Source: Neoechinorhynchus agilis
Lineage: Eukaryota > Acanthocephala
NCBI GenBank assembly: GCA_051530055.1
Contig: CM121341.1
Location: 14,136,001 to 14,200,000 of the forward strand
Direction: 5' to 3'
Length of the DNA stretch: 64,000 nt
In this document: one piece after another, positions 23,211-34,559 of the stretch
How the letters are laid out: the number at the start of each line of letters is the position of its first letter
Numbering within the stretch: position 1 is the stretch's first letter
The notes under the pieces: model-generated
What the model saw: the letters and a program-made list of their open reading frames with translations, nothing else
Told to the model about the DNA's origin: nothing
The model's database searches: none
Translations under genes and position numbers: made by a program

Positions 23211-24477
23211 GTTAGTGTATGCAGTGCGAATTAAATTTAAAAAGATACTCGTCGTCGAAAATAATGCAGTAATTTTTATGCATATCTAATAATCCCGACA
23301 ATCTAATGAGGTTTTCGCAATGTTGAACTGTAGATGTTTTACATCCTTTTGCTTGTTGTTCTTTAGTAAAACTGCGGCTTAAATCATCAAGGATTTTTTC
23401 TAAAAGCTGTTAACTTTTAAGCGCGACTGAAAATTTCTCGGCGGTCGCTAACGACGAATTGGGTTTTTAGTTAGCATTTTTGAATTTTATTGTGAATGAA
23501 TCGCCCGAATGTGACGCATTACTTTCGGTCATATTTTATCCAGAGTTAAATTGGAAATTTTTATTATGAACAATACTCTCGCCTCATAGCACCAGCGACT
23601 CAATGCGTCTTTACATAAATCATGAGATCAATCTATTTTCTCATTTCGTACTCAAGCACAGGAAAAGTTATTTGGTTTCAATCTGTAGATGTTATGTGAT
23701 ATCACCCTCTTCCAAGAGAAACCATACTTCCCACAAACATTATAATCATCGCTGTTCGCAGGTACCCGGTCCCTTCCTTTCATTACCTTGTTACAGAAAT
23801 TGGTTCCTCGATTCATTTGGTGAATTGGGACTTCTTTGAGGAACTCACTTTTACCATAATGCCTGGTAATACGAATCCTCGTTCCTTGTGCCCAAAAACA
23901 TGTTGTCACGCTAGAAGCAAATTTATTTTTACGTTTTTAGTGATTTGCTCCATTTTAGTGAATCGAGAAGTGAAGTTCCGGGCATCTAGATCGAATAAGT
24001 GTGTCAATGAATTATTCTAAATTTGCTTTCACTTTTTACATGATATTCGCTCCTTTCAGGACGTCACGCGCCAGAACCCTATTGTCTCGAGGTACCACAC
24101 TGTCTCATTCACAGGTTCGCCCCTTTGCCGAAAACCTATTAAACATTAGCGGATCTTCAACTCCATACTTCTCTCACTCCAGCATCATTATATGGACGAC
24201 TTTCCAAAATGTCACAAGACCTATAGTGTACATTTGAACTTCTTTACCTTTTCAATTCTTTACCGATAACCCAAACATCATCTTTTGTTTCCAGTATGTA
24301 AAGCAGCGGATCTAATGTCAGCATTTGTTGATGTGGAATGCGGTTTTAAGGGTTAATGAATAATTCCTTGGGTTACCATAGCGCATCGGGTCGACCGTGG
24401 TCGATAAGTGGATCGGGCATTTAGTTTTGATCTCCGAACAATGGGCGTCTCACTACGCGACATCGACCTTGCTCATG
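23211..24477. other. Spacer or intron, no firm gene
   Basis: Possible 3' end of the EGF gene. Short frames on both strands (for example 23652-23909 minus) contain cysteines but lack splice or homology support. Confidence 0.3.
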
Positions 24478-24747
24478 TCATTTTAGTGTCTCACAGACTA
24501 TCGCAAAGCTTTCTAGCTTTGTGAAGTCTAAAGTAGACTTCAACTCGTTTTTAATGGTGTGTGTTCCAACTAAAGGACATTTATCCAAATAACGCTCCAC
24601 GCGCGCATACATCTTCCTCACGGTGTCCGTAATATTCTCACTTGCACACGAACCTAATGTGTCTTGCATTATCATCCAGAGGACAATAGAGAAAACAAGC
24701 GTGATAAATTGGAACAACGAAGTCGTAGTAACCTGAAGAAGACCCAT
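24478..24747 (-). CDS. Possible small secreted protein, 89 residues
   Basis: ATG 24747 begins 'MGLLQVTTTSLFQFITLVFS', a signal-peptide-like hydrophobic start. A helical hydrophilic mature part follows with three cysteines ('GSCASENITDTV', 'YLDKCPLV', 'FAIVCETLK'). The start lies only 10 bp from the ATG of the divergent EGF membrane gene, so at least one start may be wrong, or the two share a very short divergent promoter. The family is unknown. Confidence 0.3.
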   Translation of the reverse strand: MGLLQVTTTSLFQFITLVFSIVLWMIMQDTLGSCASENITDTVRKMYARVERYLDKCPLVGTHTIKNELKSTLDFTKLESFAIVCETLK

Positions 24748-24757
24748 ATCGCGTTTG

Positions 24758-25812
24758 ATGGCAACCAGAACATCAATTTATACACTCGTCCCGTCCACGT
24801 TTTCTACTAAACAACCAAAATGTCACTGTTGCTGCCAACTAACCACGTCCGGCTCACAAAGGTCCAACTCATCACCTTGTGGCGACTCCGAAAAAACTAT
24901 CATTGACTGGTCTACAATGCCCGTATCCAGAGTAAGGAACGTGGACTTCCCCTACAGCTCGGATAACAATAGTGCATTTGCGACTGATTCGCTAGATGAA
25001 CACAAACGGCGACTTTTATCTCCAGATTATCCCGTACGAAAGGAACTGATAACGTTAGCGGGGAACTATTTTTATAAATCAATTCCTTTCATAGCTCAGC
25101 CCCTTCAATTCTATAGAAGACTCTCTTGTGCACTCATCATCGGCGCTTTAGTCACAAGCACTATTTTGACCCTTACAGCAATTCTACTAGTCTATCATGT
25201 TCACTACGCCTCTCACGAAACCCACGATGCCGCCGGATACCCCAAAACGTCGTTATTTAACCAGCCTCCGCCAACTGAAATCGTTACTATGCATCCTATA
25301 AAAAGACGAATAGTTATAAATGACGCGCATTTCACTGACCTTCATAAATCAACTCAAGTTGCCCAAGTGAAGCATTTCACAACACCACCTAAGTTAACCA
25401 CAACTAAGAAAATCGAAGAAAATTTGCCGTCGGATTATATGGCAGGCTCCGACGACGAATATGGCGATGCGAACGAAATCCCCGTTGAAGAGATCATGAA
25501 AGCTAAATTTTTCGTAGAAAAAGAAGAAGGTTGTTCAGTGCGGCATAAATCAGTCTAAAAATCTTCTTTTTTCATTTAGGATGCGGCCCAAATACGTTTG
25601 GAAAGATTTGTCAACAATGTAAATGCCCGCTGCCTAATCAACTGTGCAATAAACGAACAGGTGAATGCACTTGCCAACCAGGATGGACCGGGCCGAAATG
25701 CGATGTTCCAAATGAACCTATAAGTACGTATAACAACACTTTTAATACTTAAATCTGCCACTTTTTTACAGTTCGTCCTACTCGTGGTGATTTCGTGGCT
25801 CAAATCAATTGA
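24758..25812 (+). CDS. Type II membrane protein with one EGF module, 3 exons
   Basis: Exons 24758-25529, 25580-25723 and 25772-25812 join in phase through introns of 50 nt (GTTGTT...CATTTAG) and 48 nt (GTACGT...TTTTACAG), giving 318 residues and TGA 25810-25812. The N-terminal part of about 130 residues is Ser/Thr-rich and probably cytosolic. A membrane span 'ALIIGALVTSTILTLTAIL' follows Arg-Arg, predicting N-in topology. Then come a Thr/Pro-rich acidic stalk and one EGF-like module ('CGPNTFGKICQQCKCPLP', 'CTCQPGWTGPKC') close to the C terminus. The layout (type II span plus extracellular EGF) recalls the N-terminal part of teneurins, but only one EGF unit is present and the chain ends soon after. 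The start may lie further in, at ATG 24917. Confidence 0.7.
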
Positions 25813-26400
25813 ACTTTTGGTTTTGTGCGATTGTGTGTGTATTGTAAGGTGGAAATTGACGGTTGTAAATGTTACATAAGGGTCATGGGAACAGTGAACT
25901 TTTCTTTGTGAGAGAAAAATGACATGATTAGTATTTCATCGCAAATGTGTTCGTCCCTGATCTCTCTCCCAAATGGCTACTTTTCTTCTTTCTGTCATTT
26001 TAATATGTGAAAACTAGTAACTTATTGTGTCTTTTAATGGGAAAGGGACAAGGACGTCCAGGAATAACTTATTTTAGATGTAAATAATGCTCAAAAAGGT
26101 TGTTTTCGCTTCCATTATGTTTTATTGTGCGACAAAATTCCCATACATGAAAATCGTATTTTCATATGTCTAAAAACTATCCATCCCGGCGACCTAACTG
26201 AGGTTTATACTTTCTGCAAAATGGCTAGCGAAATTTATTGCAACCAAATGACACCTTAACTCTTTTTAGGAAAGCCGTTTATTCGCTCGTACAGGCCGGT
26301 AAAGTGCGAACCTCTTAACGCATCAACGAAATTCTTTAAAGAGGCCATTAATTGCATCCTTTACGGCATTTTAATTAAATATTTAGAGCTTGCCGCCATC
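25813..26400. other. Intergenic, nothing recognised
   Basis: Spacer between the EGF membrane gene and the LINE at 26.4 kb. I recognise nothing in it. Confidence 0.3.
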
Positions 26401-26431
26401 AGTTAAAAAATGAGAATTAAAATCGTTCCAT

Positions 26432-27178
26432 TTGCTACATTTGGCCAAGCCTATCGTCTTGATAATGGGCTTAGCCTCCAAGAGGATCACCTGCTCGTGC
26501 CATGGGTGCTCGATAATAAGCCTCATTGCCCCAACGCACACCCCAGAACCTTGCCCGTTCTTTATCTATGGGTTCTGCTGCGCCAAGCTGCTGATCAAAT
26601 TGGCACCAGATCGAATGCCTTTTAGAGTTGTCAACAGGGCACTAGCGACCACGATCGACGCTAACCTCGAAACATCACCTTCTACCATGCCTTTGAACAT
26701 CACAGCAGAAGCCATCACAGCAGAAGCCATCACACAGATTTCTCCCGATCTGATGCCCAACAACGGCCCATCACCAGAATCAATCCACCACCCCGACCTC
26801 TTTCCTCCCGTTTCACCCGTCACAACACTTCCCACTCAACTGAGTATATCCCCAAAACACAACCAAACTATTGTCAAGGATCCCTTACCAGCTCCCAGCA
26901 GCCCGTTAATTTCAAATCTAATTAATGACAAAGAGCGTGACCTGTTTCCGTACAAGGCCATCCAACTATCTTGTGACAACCCAAACGTGCCAACCACACC
27001 CGGAAATGATAAATCGTCTCTGGGTCCTAGACCTAACTTAATCCCGATTCTCAAACCTCCGGTTCAGACTCATATTACCTCCCTCACATCCACCCTCCGC
27101 GCAGCTCCTTTTTATCCCGTTCGTCGACTTCCGTCTTTTCAAGACTACGCTCGCCTCTCAATCAAGTCTACCCTTTAG
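26432..27178 (+). pseudogene. LINE ORF1-like Pro/Thr-rich region
   Basis: About 248 codons of low-complexity, proline-rich sequence ('MPNNGPSPESIHHPDLFPP') precede the endonuclease. There is an in-place short repeat, 'ITAEAITAEAIT'. No zinc knuckle or RRM is visible. The call as ORF1 rests on position within the element and matching base composition. Confidence 0.5.
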
Positions 27179-27959
27179 CCTCCCTCTCCGCATAGGTTAC
27201 CGGAAATAGCACCTCCCTCACCGAAATCTTCTCGCGCACCACAAAATCGTCCGCTTAACAAATCGAGGGTTGTTCCTAACACATCCGGCCTTCTCTCTGG
27301 CCACGCCCAACACAAACATAAGAAATATGATCCATCCCACTATCTCTTCATCTCCGGTATTCTTGAAGTTCCTGAATGTTCAATTTCTAGCCGTTTCAAT
27401 GCGTTGAAACACAATCTACTACATCTAAACGAAATTAGCCGTACGCTCTTCCCTTATAACAACCTTCCGGCACCCGTATCTGACTCTCGTCCACGCCTTC
27501 TAAAAGTTAGCTTTCACCTTCGTGACACTGTCTCTGCCTACATCTCCAAACGCTTTCTTTTACTAAAATCACCCCTCCTTTACCGGATATTTCCAGCCCG
27601 ACAGTCAATAAGTTATCGTCCGTTCGACACACGCCTTCTCCTGCCGTAAATTTTTGGATACCTCCAAAGGAACCCGCTGTTCTTTGGCAGAAATTAGACA
27701 TGCAACTGTTTTCCATCCCTTATCAGAAAATCGTCACACCTCAGACATACTAGTCACTACAGAAACCCGGCTCAGTGACTTAAACAAAGACACCGCAGTC
27801 ATACCTAACTTAACTCACTTTCACTCTGTCGGAGGCCAAACCCAAAAAATTTCGGTCGGCCTTGAACAATCCACTTGCACAGTAGATGAACAGTCAACCA
27901 CAACGTCACCCGACTTGACACCCATCTCGCCCCTCCAACCCATTTCATTGCTGAGCATC

Positions 27960-28262
27960 CCACCTAAACAGCCGTTCCATACAATCATATACGCCAATAT
28001 TCGTAGCATCCTTCCAAAAATCGACGAGCTGTCCATAGTCGCTACGACCACCAAAGCCGACATTCTCGTCGTTACGGAAACCTGGCTCTCCCAATTTAAT
28101 AAGGACACTGCCATCATCCCCGGATTCTCCTCATTTCACCTAGCTAGACATGATCGTTCTGGAGGAGGCGTCTCTATTTACTTGAAGTCCTCCTTACCAT
28201 ACACCATCTCCACCCCTCATTATTTTATATCAGAACATCTCGAATGGGTTCACAACTATTGT
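27960..28262 (+). pseudogene. LINE endonuclease remnant
   Basis: The frame reads 'TIIYANIRSILPKIDEL', 'ADILVVTETWLS' and 'HDRSGGGVSIYLKSS', the N-terminal half of an APE-type LINE endonuclease. The catalytic 'GDFN' region is seen afterwards only in shifted form ('LGDFNRLPAPP' near 28310). A partly duplicated 'VTTETRLSDLNKDTAVIP' upstream at about 27745-27810 suggests an internal duplication. Confidence 0.75.
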
Positions 28263-29122
28263 TAAATTCTCAACACTTCCTGATTCTAGGACTTCCTGAT
28301 TCTAGGAGACTTCAACCGTCTCCCTGCTCCACCGTCACTTCCTGATCTCTTACAACTAGTAAGCTTCTCCTCGCGTGGTCCATCTAAACTAGATAAAATC
28401 TTTACCAACATAGCCAAATATTCCGCTCCCATTAAACTCCCACCTGTAGCGACCTCGAAACACTGCACCATCCTCCTCAGACCAATTGTTCCTCCCAAGG
28501 GACAGTCCTCCGACCCTTTCACGGTCTGGGATAAACGTGAGCATCACTCTCACTCCTTCTTCAACAAGGTAAGTGATGCCCTACCCGGAATCCGAAGTTC
28601 TAGCGGCATTGCACAATACTTTAGTCCATTGCATGTGCATGTCTTTCCCTCGGAAAATGATTCGTATGTCGAATCGTGATCCACCATAGTTTTCACCTTT
28701 ACTAAAATCACTGCAAAACAAGGTGAATAAATCCTTTCGTTCCCGACATCCCGATTACCCAGAACTCCACAAGAGATTCACTGAGCGCCTTCTTCACGCT
28801 CGCAAAACCTTCCCTTTTTCCAAACTACCGTCATCTCCTAAGTGTTCCTGGTGGAGCGAGATCAAAAATGCAATCGGCCTTCACAGATCCTGTGTTTGTC
28901 ATTCACGCGTCTCCTCTCTTGAGGTTCTCCTACTCCTCAAAAAACTACCACGTACATCATCCCCTAACGCTCCGATTCCCATCTAGGCCATTCGCATCAT
29001 CATTTCCTTGATCTTTGATCCTCTAGCTCATATCATCAATTCTAGCTTTGAAACGGGAATTTTCCAGATTGCCTGAAGACCGCTCGCGTCATTCCTATCC
29101 CTAAGGCGGGAAACCCGTTTCT

Positions 29123-30245
29123 ATGACTTCCTTTCGCCCTACCTCTCTACTTTCGCCGTTTTCTAAAATTTTTGAAAAATGTTTCAAAACTCGCATCCTC
29201 CCCATCTTTTTACAAAACATTTCGTCGAACCGATTCGGCTTCCGACCAGGATTCTGTTGCACCGACGCCCTCTTGGGCATTTACGATTCGATCCTGCGCA
29301 ATCTTGACCAAGAACCGTCTTTCGTTTGTCGCTTCATCCATGTGAATCTTGCCAAAGCCTTTGACTCTGTAGATCACGATCTTCTCGTTAAGGCCTGCGA
29401 GAAATTTGGCTTCTTACCCCGGCAAATAAGCTGGCTCACTTCTTTTATCGCAAACCGGTCGAAATATTTTCATTACGGAAATACCTGCTCAACGACGCTT
29501 CCCATACATTGCGGTGTGCCACAAGGAGCTATACTATCGCCCTTACTTTTCGATATCTTCCTCAACGACCTTACACCCCTCTCAACGTCCGCTAAATATT
29601 TCCTTTATGCGGACGACCTAATCATCATAACCCATGCTCCTCCATCACTCTCGCTCAGCCTCACGTCCGCAGAGATTGAAAATCTTAAAGATTTTTGCAC
29701 CACCCATAAAACTCTCAATTAATTTCTCCAAATCTTATGAACTTATTCCGTCGCTTCGAAAACCTAGGACTGATATTCCACCGCTCCCTCTCGATATCCA
29801 ACGCATCACATCGCTTCGCATTCTGGGTCTAATCTTCCAACACAACCTCAAATGGGACATCCACATTAATGCCATCGTAGCAAAAGCCACTGCTAAATTG
29901 CATTTAATCAAACGCTTGCGTTTCCTCGGAGTCAGCCCACGCGATCTAGCACATTTCTATGGGTCTGTTGTGATCCCTGCAATCTCATATGCATACCCAA
30001 CCTCTTGCAATTTATCCACCCATCAACTGCACTTGCTTTCCTCCCTAAATAAACGAGCCTGCAAAATCTGCTCCAAGGACCTTCCACCAATCGAAGAACA
30101 CCTTTCCAAAATCTTCGATAAATACATTACCTCCCTGCGTTCCCTTCCATCTAAATTTCTCCCGTTCATCTCGCCAAGGGAACCCGTCCGAAATATACGA
30201 TGCCCGAACAGATTCAATCCGCCTCTCCCGCGCACCACTATATAA
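29123..30245 (+). pseudogene. LINE reverse transcriptase and C-terminal region
   Basis: RT motifs appear in order: 'TSFRPTSLLSPFSKIFEK', 'SNRFGFRPGFCCTDALL', 'HVNLAKAFDSVDHDLLV', 'PIHCGVPQGAILSPLLF' and 'KYFLYADDLIIIT' (catalytic Asp pair). The first frame ends at 29722. An overlapping frame continues with 'SLRILGLIFQHNLKWDIHI' and 'VVIPAISYAYPT', which belong to the same protein, so a frameshift lies near 29700. Confidence 0.85.
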
Positions 30246-30420
30246 AAAATCATTTTTGCCATCGCACAATCAACCCATGAGTCTACGGCCTGGATCGGAA
30301 GAAAGGCTCATGCATATGCGGCGACTTGCAGCTCTTTTCGAATTCAGTCTCAATCAAACAGCACGAATCCAAAGATACATGGTTCCCGTGCTTGTTTGGG
30401 TGTGTGGTAATAAAAACGTG

Positions 30421-30844
<424 letters not shown>

Positions 30845-31141
30845 AAAGCAGAAATCAAACCCCAATTTTTTGTTATACAAAAGAAAAATGCCATATCGTG
30901 AGTTTTTTTTGGAAATATTGCATCTCTAAAATATTCTTCAGGACTTTAACGAAAATGATTCTTTTAAAACCAAATAGAAATCACGTTCTTCGAAATTGAA
31001 TGTAATTCGAGGCAATACGATATTTAAAGCGATACAGAGATCGGGGATGTTGGTCAAACAATTGCGGATTTCATAGATTTGATCGTTTAACACCAACGAT
31101 ATGAAAAATTAGCTTGAAAACACTTTATTTTAAAGACGCTT

Positions 31142-31843
31142 TTAGCGTTTTTTCGCCATTCTTCTCTTGTTTTGAAAATAGTCGTTCACAGAACATTCCG
31201 TTACACATAACATTGTAGCTAGGGCTTGCTGTTCTTGTTGGCTAGGTCTTGGATTTTCCTTGAACTTTTTATTTAAATACTCACGTTGTTCGGACGTAAA
31301 GTTCACGCGCCGTCGAGATGAACTGCTTGTTTCCGAGAGAGCAAGAGTTATCTCGCCATTTTCGTTGTCCTGTACTAACTCAAGAAGATCTTCACTGGAA
31401 CTCTCAGATAAAACGGATTCTGGATTTGGTATATACTTTTTCAATATTTCGTTTTGCTCAGCGTCAATTCTGGATACGTGAAGGGCTTTGGTTCCCTTCA
31501 CGAGAATGTCAGTGCGATCACGAAGAAGATAAGTCAAATGGGTTTCGCGTCTGAAAGTAAAATAAGAGCCAAAGAATCGAACGCAGTTGGTATCATGCAG
31601 CATTCGCCCATGACGGAACCTCGAGTACTTCTGTTCCTTGAAATGGCGATCTGATTCCAGAATTTCCTTAATTTTGGGTTCGATCTTGTTTACAAACCGA
31701 AATTGTCCCCTTTCCAGGATGCCAATGACGTCGAGTTTTGATTGTTCTCCAGAAACGACCGGAATTATGGAGCGTGGTGGCTCATTTAAGAACCGGTCAT
31801 TGCTGTCTTCATCCGTAGATGACAAATCTGGTCTCACTAACAT
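31142..31843 (-). CDS. Divergent homeodomain protein
   Basis: A single 234-codon frame starts at ATG 31843 and ends at 31142. The last 60 residues form a homeodomain: 'RRRVNFTSEQREYLNKKF' aligns with helix 1, 'QQEQQALATMLCVT' with helix 2 and 'CSVNDYFQNKRRMAKK' with the recognition helix. Asn51 and Arg53 are kept, but the near-invariant Trp48 is Tyr. The acidic, Ser-rich region before it may be a regulatory segment; the N-terminal 130 residues match nothing I know. It should be a nuclear DNA-binding factor of uncertain class. TTTTATGTAG directly abuts the ATG, an ideal trans-splice acceptor. There are no introns. Confidence 0.85.
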   Translation of the reverse strand: MLVRPDLSSTDEDSNDRFLNEPPRSIIPVVSGEQSKLDVIGILERGQFRFVNKIEPKIKEILESDRHFKEQKYSRFRHGRMLHDTNCVRFFGSYFTFRRETHLTYLLRDRTDILVKGTKALHVSRIDAEQNEILKKYIPNPESVLSESSSEDLLELVQDNENGEITLALSETSSSSRRRVNFTSEQREYLNKKFKENPRPSQQEQQALATMLCVTECSVNDYFQNKRRMAKKR

Positions 31844-33389
31844 CTACATAAAAAGAATAGATCACTATAAACTTTTCGGAGCACCGTTTAGCCTGGATTA
31901 AATATAAATTGCATTCCTACGAAACAAAGTAAATTTTAAAGTTGAAGCCTGCGATGTGCAGGTTGACAGCACAAGATAGGCTGCGTATTACTAGAAATTC
32001 ATAGAAAATCGATTGATGTAAGGAACTTCCATTCGTTTCTCAATTACGGAGAAACGAACCAGCATCTTTTAAAGCGCTGTTGGGTGAATCAAGGACATTT
32101 AAGCTTAGGGTTGTGCGATTAATATGGATTCCACGACAGAATACCAGGCGGATGGAGTTTTATATGAAATTTGATTATGCGTGGAGGCTGTGGTGAGTTT
32201 GGTTTTTATAAGTCTTCATCGAACAATTCGATTGCCTCAAAAGAATCATTATTTTTATCATCGATACACTTTTATACGATTGGGAAGACGAGGTTACCTC
32301 GCAAAATATTTCAAACAAATCAAATATGTTATGATCGGGATTATTTTCACCAAGAGTATACATTATTTTTATGTAGCGAATTTGTAAGTGGCAGAAAAAT
32401 AATTGATTCGTCCACATCTTAAAGAGCGGGGTTGCCTTTTAAATATTGGACATCAACAATTCCATGGGAAAAAGGCTGCCTCCTAGGGACTTGACTTGCC
32501 CGAATACGATTGCTAATAGTAACTTGTCCCTTGCAGTTTCAGGAGCGGGAAATGTGGCGAAAAGGGTAAAAATACAAATGCATCGATCCTTCGCTCTATA
32601 TTTTCCTACCTCTTGCCATTGAGACAATTGGGGCCGTAGGAACAAGCACAGTAGAATTTTTAACCAAGGTTATAAAATGGTTGATCGCAACATCACCGCA
32701 TGCAACCAAATATTTTTATCGGAAAATCAGTTGTGTGAATCAGAAAGGGAATGCTTAGATGATAAATATGTTTCGCCTTTCCTATCAAAACTTTTTAAAT
32801 TTAGTGTGTAATGTCGGACGACTTTAGAAAGCTACCTAAATTCTAGAAGTGTCATCTTTACAATACATGAAACCATTGTCGTATATTCGCATTCTAATTA
32901 TATGATTTATCAATAGATAACTAAAGTCGTAAGACCTTTTGAGATTAGAATTTAGCCAATCTAAAACGTCTGTAACATATTTAGAACAAGTAAGCTTAAA
33001 CTCTTAAATCGTAAAGTGGATGTGATTCGTGGTAAAAACATGCCATTTTGTTCATTGGAAATATTTGATTGTTCACGTAAAATCTATCTCTTATCTTGGA
33101 AATTTTTTGACAATTTTTCACATAAACACTACTTATTATTAATTGTTCTCATGTTGGCACTAAGAATCTAAATGACAATCAAATCTAACATTTAAATTAA
33201 TGCGATACCTTTTTAATCTTAATAAAAAATATCCATTAAAAAGTTTAGGATTTTGATCCACAATCTCCGGGGTCACGTGGAATTTTAGGAAAAGTGGGAT
33301 CATATCATGTGTTTTTTCGTGTAGGCTCTTTAGAAAACCTAGAAGTTCAATTAAATGTTATGATTAAGATTCCGTGGAATTGTTGTAGC
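31844..33389. other. Intergenic with one dispersed-repeat copy
   Basis: No gene is recognised. Around 32280-32345 lies a diverged copy ('TTACCTCGCAAAATATTTC') of a sequence also found at 50724-50765 and 53760-53820. Confidence 0.3.
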
Positions 33390-33488
33390 ATGAAACGATT
33401 TGTTCTTCAACTATTGATTTTATCACAATTCTTACCAGCAAATTTATTATCTCATACTTCCAAACCACGCCAAAATTCAAATTATTAA
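33390..33488 (+). CDS. Possible tiny secreted peptide, 32 residues
   Basis: ATG 33390 follows one base after a TTGTTGTAG acceptor-like site and opens 'MKRFVLQLLILSQFLPANLL', a signal-peptide-like sequence. Only 'SHTSKPRQNSNY' is left before TAA 33486-33488. It may be a very short peptide, a first exon whose donor I cannot see, or chance. It ends 16 bp from the convergent membrane gene. Confidence 0.2.
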   Translation: MKRFVLQLLILSQFLPANLLSHTSKPRQNSNY

Positions 33489-33504
33489 ACTCTATACTTC
33501 CTCA

Positions 33505-33804
33505 TCACCTGCCACTATTTTGTATTTTCCGTCGTCGGAATATAAAAGTGACTACTGTCGTAAGTAATATTGATAGCGCTAGAGATATTGATGTAGACAC
33601 TAGTGCTCTCGTCCAATTAAACGGTTTATATTCTTGTTCATTATGTTCCATGTACTTCTTAGTCAAATTGGCAATTGTAGTAATTGTCGCTATTGTACTA
33701 TTTTCATTAGAATATGATGATTGTGATGAATTTTCACTTTTTTGTGCTACGCAAACAGCAAGGACAAATAAAGCCAATAAAATCAACATTCTTGTTTGAG
33801 TCAT
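33505..33804 (-). CDS. Small type I membrane protein, 99 residues
   Basis: ATG 33804 starts a signal peptide ('MLILLALFVLAVCVA' region). A short Ser/Asn/Thr-rich luminal segment with several N-glycosylation sequons (NSS, NST, NLT, NWT) follows, then one membrane span ('ISLALSILLTTVVTFIF'), a basic stop-transfer 'RRRK' and a short tail. It has no cysteines outside the signal. The frame is open further upstream, but a strong acceptor (TTTTTTACTTGCAG) lies about 20 nt before this ATG. Function is unknown; possibly a cuticle or surface glycopeptide. Confidence 0.6.
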   Translation of the reverse strand: MTQTRMLILLALFVLAVCVAQKSENSSQSSYSNENSTIATITTIANLTKKYMEHNEQEYKPFNWTRALVSTSISLALSILLTTVVTFIFRRRKIQNSGR

Positions 33805-34359
33805 TTTCAGATGAAGAACAACTATCTGCAAGTAAAAAATGTTGAATAATCGTTTCATTCTTTTAAATGACATAAAGACGAATAGTGTCGAGAATTTACT
33901 CCTAGTAAATGCTTTAGAATTTTAACCACGTCTTTCACAGTGTCTGGGTCAAAATGTACGGCGATAACCTAGTCGAATATGTATTCTGGATTTAAAAATT
34001 TGTTGATGAATACCAGTAAAGTTTTTTTAGCTCAAAATGTTGGCCGTATAGTAAAAAGCGATCCCCTTTATGAAGATTGAGTGCATTACTTATATTTATC
34101 ACGAATATTTTCAATGAGTTGGGCGAAGTCTGCTTTATTTTACAAAAACATTTCAAATGAAAAGTTGAAATTATCAAAACTTTGGTTGTAGCATAATGCG
34201 AACTCGTACTTCATCTACTTGCTGAAGCTACCTTCAAAATGAGTTACAAAGACTGACCATTCGGTGAGGGATTTCCTTTTATGAATATTAATTACGCAAG
34301 CGCACGCTGTTACAATGAAAACGTCTTCATTTTTCGTATTTTCCCCGATTCCTCACCAG
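33805..34359. other. Intergenic or intronic, upstream of the peptide exon
   Basis: No supported gene. A first exon with a signal peptide for the peptide exon at 34360 should lie here or further upstream; I could not find a phase-compatible one. A donor-like GTGAGG occurs near 34264. Confidence 0.25.
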
Positions 34360-34499
34360 AGGAGCTGCTACGGCGCAGGAGGCAGTATGTACCTCCAAAG
34401 CCTGGATTGCTATGCCATACGCAATGTTTGAGAGATGGAAGTCTACATTGTTGTTTATCTGAAATATGCCAATGCTTGAAAAAGTCGAGATCTCTTTAA
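34360..34499 (+). CDS. Exon of a cystine-knot-like peptide precursor
   Basis: After a long pyrimidine tract and acceptor (CCGATTCCTCACCAG ending 34359), the frame reads 'EELLRRRRQYVPPKPG', then 'CHTQCLRDGSLHCCLSEIC' and 'QC', then 'LKKSRSL' and TAA 34497-34499. Six cysteines in the order C-C-CC-C-C match the inhibitor-cystine-knot spacing. RRRR before a Gln (potential pyroglutamate) and KK after the last Cys are classic prohormone-convertase sites. The inferred mature peptide is about 33 residues. The signal-peptide exon was not found. This pattern occurs in neuropeptides and in antimicrobial or other knottin peptides; I make no functional claim. Confidence 0.4.
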
Positions 34500-34559
34500 A
34501 GAAATTAATATTTCAACAAAATGTATTTACAAACATTCACGACGCCGCTCTGGATCTCT

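Noticed and set aside
23652-23909. Minus-strand frame with 'NFCNKVMKGRDRV', superficially like the RNase A signature
   Set aside because: The RNase A family is vertebrate-restricted as far as I know, the catalytic histidines are not in place and there is no splice support.
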